From: Ursus arctos
Taxonomy: Eukaryota > Chordata > Mammalia > Carnivora > Ursidae
DNA: 64,000 nucleotides
NCBI RefSeq assembly: GCF_023065955.2
Contig: NW_026622852.1
Span: 6,976,423-7,040,422, forward strand
Direction: 5' to 3'
Shown one piece after another: positions 59,713-64,000 of this stretch. The first letter of the stretch is position 1. The number at the start of each line of letters is the position of its first letter. The notes beneath the pieces are model-generated. The model searched no databases, was not told the origin of the DNA, and worked only from the letters and a program-made list of their open reading frames with translations. Made by a program: the position numbers and the translations under genes.

Positions 59713-59748
<36 letters not shown>
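59713..59748. repeat. (CA)n microsatellite at an L1 tail
   Basis: About 18 CA units directly following the A-rich L1 tail, consistent with growth of a microsatellite out of a retrotransposon tail. Confidence 0.95.
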
Positions 59749-59749
<1 letters not shown>

Positions 59750-61172
59750 GAAGATTCCCCATTGCTACATTGCTAAAAGCGTTTCTGGATTACAGGCTTT
59801 CCATCAAAGCAAAACGAAAGCCTTCTTGCCATCTCTAGAAAAACATGATAAGTAATTACTCAGGTTGGTCCAGTTTAGCAAATGAGCTCAGCCTGGAATC
59901 AAGAGTTATTTTGGGAGTAATGATTAGCTCACATTTTCAGCTTTATTCAAAGAGGCAAGTCTACCACCAGGAAGACAGGGAAAGCACAGGCAGTTATGAG
60001 GAAGTGGAAAGGTTGGTAGTAATTTTAAGTTTTCTCTATTGTATCTGATAAAATTTATATTCTAAGGCTACAAGATGACTATAAACTAAAGAGAAAATAT
60101 AAAAGAAAGAAAAATATAGAGCTACAATATTTTCATGTTGTAAAATTAAAAACATATCTGCTAATAATGTAAAAATTCTAGCTTTACAAGGAGGTGATTA
60201 AAATTTATATGTCTACCGCCATTCTATTCAATGTGATATTCTAACAAATGTTTGGACAGAACAAGTAATTGTTTTTAATATTACATCAGTGATTCCTAAT
60301 TTTATGGCATGGATAAAAACTAAATGCTATTTTGCCTAGCTTCAATATATAGGAGATAAAAAAATCAGTCAATCATAGCACCTCTACACCTCTATGTTAA
60401 TTTTTAAGGAGATGTGACACACACAAACTGTCACCACTATTATGCAAATGAACAAATAAAACACCTTTGTAATATATACAGAAGGGAAACAAACTAGTAT
60501 TTTTAAACCTTTTCCTGCTTTTATAAAAATTTTCAAATAAACAGAAATAAGAATAGTATATGAATCTTCATGACCTCATTATCTAGTTTCAACAAAACAT
60601 TATGCCTTTTTATTTCATTGTACCCTATTTTATTTCTATTGTACCCTATTTATTTCTATATATTATAGAAAAATTTAAAACACATATATTTTATATGCTA
60701 TGAAAATATACTATAAATATATAGTTTGTGTATGTATGTATATATATATTCGTGTATATATATATACTAACATATAAGGAGTTTTTTAAAAATATTGTCA
60801 ACATGATTAACACAAACAACAAAATTAGAGGTAATTCCTTATTATCAGTTAATAAACAATCTCCATTAATTTTTTTAATTTAATTTAATTTTTGTTTAGA
60901 ATTTAGATCCAAATAAAATCTGTACATTGTATCTGGCTTATTATCTCTTTAGTCTGTCTCATTTTTCCCTGTGGTATTACTTTAAGAAAACATATCACAT
61001 GTTACAAAGAATTTTCCATATTTGGAAGGTTCAGCTGATTGTATTTTTACAAAGTCATTCAGCTTGTTTCTCCTCATGTTTTTTCTAAGCTGATATAGTT
61101 AATAGTTTGATCCGTATTCAGTGTTTGGAGAGCAGGTCAGGTAGTATTGTTCAATTCCTATTGTATCATATC
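59749..61172. other. Unassigned intergenic DNA with a TA/TG-rich tract
   Basis: No recognised element. A tgtatgtatgtatatatata tract lies at about 60726-60768. A short direct repeat (tttattt.attgtaccctat) occurs near 60610-60650. Confidence 0.55.
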
Positions 61173-61187
61173 AAAAAATACATCATG

Positions 61188-61351
61188 GGATGCCTGGGTG
61201 GCTCAGTCAGTTAAGCGTCTGCCTTTGGCTTGGGTCATGATCCTGGGGTCCTGGGATAGACTCTTGCTTTGGGCTCCTTGTTTCTCCCTCTGCCTGCTGT
61301 TCCCCTCGCTTGTGTTCTCTCTCTCTAACAAATAAATAAATAAAATCTTTT
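61188..61351 (+). mobile_element. Can-SINE with 15-bp TSD
   Basis: gatgcctgggtggctcagtc, agttaagcgtctgcctttgg, a shortened middle, and aataaataaataaaatcttt tail. The TSD aaaaaatacatcatg is at 61173-61187 and 61352-61366. It is about 30 bp shorter than the full-length copies, with part of the central region missing. Confidence 0.96.
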
Positions 61352-61366
61352 AAAAAATACATCATG

Positions 61367-61857
61367 TCTGTTTGCCTCTTGTTTAATCATTTTAACACTG
61401 ATGAGAGATCAAGTGATTAGTCTGATCTCCCTATCATAACCCTTCACATCAACATGCCACAATGGTTAGCAGGTGTTGATGAGTTATAAGTATTTATTAG
61501 CTATGATTCCTCTAGAAAGTTGATCTTTCCACCAGTATCTGGTTATCTTCAAGTACACTCCATATATGAAAGGTAGGATAAGTACTTTATTTTATTCATA
61601 AATTATGATGTTATATGTTATTAGATCATACATTAGAGATATATATATATATATAAAACATAATATATATGATTCTATATGTGACAGGTACAAGAGCAAG
61701 GCAGTTGGATATGGAGTTCAGAAAAAGTCATGGAGATAATATTTATTAGTTTGTCATGCTTTTTGTGAGAGCTAGAGCCATGGAAATTAGTGAAATTGAC
61801 CGAACACAGAGAAACAAGGACAAAATAAATAGGCCAACAAAAATATCTATAGAAAGC
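61367..61857. other. Unassigned intergenic DNA
   Basis: No recognised element. A TA run lies at 61638-61656. Confidence 0.55.
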
Positions 61858-61868
61858 CTACATTTTTT

Positions 61869-61913
61869 TTAAAAAAAGAGTCTCTTATGGTTTGTCTCCC
61901 TCTCTGCTTTCAT

Positions 61914-61964
<51 letters not shown>

Positions 61965-61978
61965 AAAAGAAAAACAGA
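61869..61978 (+). mobile_element. Tiny L1-derived insertion with an expanded (GAAA)n tail
   Basis: A short antisense L1 3' UTR piece (gagtctcttatggtttgtct, ccctctctgctttcat) is followed by a (GAAA)n tract of about 50 bases at 61914-61965. The 11-bp repeat ctacatttttt at 61858-61868 and 61979-61989 brackets the whole, so it looks like one retrotransposition event whose tail became a microsatellite. The 92-aa minus ORF is partly its translation. Confidence 0.75.
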
Positions 61979-62329
61979 CTACATTTTTTAGTGTAGAATG
62001 CAGCAGAAATTGAGGTGCTGAAGGAAATAGATACCATTTGGCTTGAGCGGCAGTGAGAAAAATAGTGAATATTCACTACTTGAAAAGTAAAAGAGGATAT
62101 TTGCATCAGGAAAAGATTAATGCTTAGCAGATTCAAAATATCAAGTAGGACTAAATTTGACATGAGGTAAACATTAACATTTGAAAAATAATAACAGTGG
62201 AATAGAAAAAATCTACATTTAGATTTAGATTAATTAGATTAGAAAGGTACAGTGAGGATTAGAAATGTTGGATATAAAGTTGAAGGTATTGAATATTGAT
62301 TATTAATTTTCAGAGTTTTAAAAGTAATG

Positions 62330-62529
62330 TGCCTAGGTGGTGAGTTGGCTAAGCCACCAACTTTTGGTTTTGCTCAGTTCATGATCTCAGGGTGGTGAGA
62401 TTGAGTCCCACGTCGGGCTCTGTTCTCAGAGGCAGAGTCTGCTTGAGTTCTCTCTCCCTCTACCTCTCCTTCTTTCTCTTTCTCTCTCACCATCTCTCAA
62501 ATAAATAAATAAATCTTTTAAAAATAAAA
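62330..62529 (+). mobile_element. Old Can-SINE with 11-bp TSD
   Basis: tgcctaggtggtgagttggc, taagccaccaacttttggtt, tcagttcatgatctcagggt, gattgagtcccacgtcgggc, a CT-rich middle and aaataaataaataaatcttt tail. The TSD taaaagtaatg is at 62319-62329 and 62530-62540. Head sequence is quite diverged. Confidence 0.94.
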
Positions 62530-62540
62530 TAAAAGTAATG

Positions 62541-63543
62541 AGAAGCTGGATAATAATTTCTAAGGGGAGCATAAAATATAAGACTTGATCAAATTTTTAG
62601 TATAAGGGAATTTTTTTTTTAAGTGGAGTTAGAATATATTGTCAAAACTTACTTGGTAGATAACAAAAATACCCATAAGACATTTTTTTTTCTTTTTTTC
62701 AATTGGCAACCATGACTTTTGTCAAAATGGAGTAAGGGCCATGGAAAAAGCTTCTGTGTCTATATATATATCTATATATCTATATAGACATACATTCAGG
62801 AAAAGACAATGTGTGTGTGTGAAAAGATATGTGGCTAACTGTTGTCTTTCTCTATATAATTACACAAAAAAGTCATTGACAAACTTCCACTGAAAATACT
62901 TCACAGAAGGATGTATCCCTATATATTTGCTTGATTTTACTTATCCATTTTGCTAAAATCAGTAATGACTTAAAATACCAGGAGAAAATCATTTCAACAA
63001 AAGCCATTACAAACTATTCCAAATCATATGAACTTATCTAATTATTACATGCTGGAGGAAGCACAAAATGCTGTAAATATATTATTACAGACTCTTTACC
63101 AATCACTTATGCCTTAATAGTATAATTTCATAAAAAACATTCCTCAATGGAGAGTTAATGTTATTGTCTGTGTTTTATGGAATAACTTCATGATAATGAA
63201 TTTACCACAGGACGGATAGCCTTTATTATTTCACATTTATTTTGTTCAAATTATTGACTCTATCCCATGTCCTCACTCTTTGTGTCTGTATTGAAAGACT
63301 AGTTTCAAATATTTTCATATAAAAGCTGCTTTTCACATTTTAATTTTTAGCATCACAAGATAACCAAAGTCTCATTCATTTTCTTCCCTCTTGGGTGCGT
63401 TAAACATTTCCTATAAAGTCATTATTTCTATCAAGTTGCCCTGATAAATACCCTGCATATGACAATATACATAGGGAATCTATGAAATCTGCAGGAAAAA
63501 TAAAAATTATCCTTTTTATTCAATTGCCAAGAAAGCTCAGATT
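62541..63543. other. Unassigned intergenic DNA
   Basis: No recognised element. A tctatatatatatatctata tract with dyad symmetry lies at about 62758-62790. Confidence 0.55.
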
Positions 63544-63609
63544 TTAATGTATTGATTAAAAACACTATTTCTTATATTAATGTATTGATTAAAAACACTA
63601 TTTCTTATA
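63544..63609 (+). repeat. Exact 33-bp tandem duplication
   Basis: Two identical 33-bp units, 63544-63576 and 63577-63609, each starting ttaatgtattgattaaaaac and ending ctatttcttata. The repeated residues in the minus ORF at 63537-63767 come from this. Confidence 0.95.
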
Positions 63610-64000
63610 TTAAAGTAAATCAAAATATTATACAGGCAAATACAAATTTCACATGAATTTATAAAGAAATTATTAAAGCTCAAAAAATTAAGAATTGGAT
63701 TTATTGCTTCTGGATATGCCCTCTGGAGCCCTGTAGATCTTTGCTTACTTTCTTCTAATTTCATCATGCTTCAGGAAGGAAGAAAGAAAAGAAACAAGAT
63801 GTGAATAAAGATATGTGTATTGTGGCTTTATTTGTAGATTTCTTGTCCTTTAAATTATCCCTCAAATTTGCTTATTCAGGGTTCTGTAACTAAATTTACT
63901 TTTTAATGAAGTCCCAGCCTACTGCTTAAAACGGTTTATTCACTCTTCCTAAAAAGATTTCTAATTTGCCTATGTGATTTCTTGCTTATTTTGGAAAATT
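63610..64000. other. Unassigned intergenic DNA
   Basis: No recognised element or coding frame up to the window end. Confidence 0.55.

Overview
This window looks like nuclear intergenic DNA from a caniform carnivore, most likely an arctoid (bear, panda or pinniped). The main evidence is 13 copies of the tRNA-Lys-derived Can-SINE, with the typical head (gcctgggtggctcagtcg...), a CT-rich middle and an aataaataaaatcttt tail. Carnivore-type L1 3' ends (..gtatggtgactaacataa..) support this. The DNA is AT-rich, dense in transposon relics and simple repeats, and contains no open reading frame that I can defend as a host gene. The longest translated stretches are a TTTC microsatellite, decayed L1 ORF pieces, or antisense noise. 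I found no rRNA, stand-alone tRNA, CRISPR array, operon or bacterial feature.

Layout. 1-1170 is a degenerate minisatellite of about 69 bp that runs straight into L1-type ORF1 sequence and then, with no ORF2, into an L1 3' UTR ending near 2682 (a half-LINE-like structure). 2688-4925 is an L1M ORF2 tail followed by two tandem copies of the same 3' UTR type. 5-12 kb is mostly unassigned DNA with an L2-like relic, a tight cluster of three SINEs, a diverged 200-bp tandem duplication, one more SINE and an LTR-like block. 12.5-20 kb holds four L1-derived insertions, several with clear target-site duplications (TSDs). One has a doubled 3' end and one shows a twin-priming inversion. 20-29 kb is the emptiest part: an MLT1-type LTR, two LTR-like blocks and an L1 3' end in otherwise unassigned DNA. 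30-38.7 kb is a mosaic of old L1 fragments in both orientations, with a clear three-level nest (L1M > MaLR solo LTR > Can-SINE). 39-46 kb is mostly unassigned, with a 175-bp TTTC/TTCC tract. 46-57 kb is L1-dense, with old L1M 5' ends, ORF1, endonuclease and 3' UTR pieces, a younger antisense L1 and an LTR-like insert. 57-64 kb is mostly unassigned, with an LTR-like block, a MER5A-like DNA transposon, two SINEs and several microsatellites.

How the parts relate: nothing here forms a pathway. The window records successive retrotransposition: L2 and MER5 first, then L1M and MaLR, then carnivore L1 and Can-SINEs. Can-SINEs and younger L1s repeatedly landed in older L1s, and the TSDs allow insertion order to be read directly. 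All family names come from remembered consensus features, not from a database search. I did not find a convincing undescribed biological system. The most unusual items are structural: the minisatellite-headed half-LINE, the double-3'-end L1 inside one TSD pair, the twin-primed L1s, and the split L1 around 30-35 kb.
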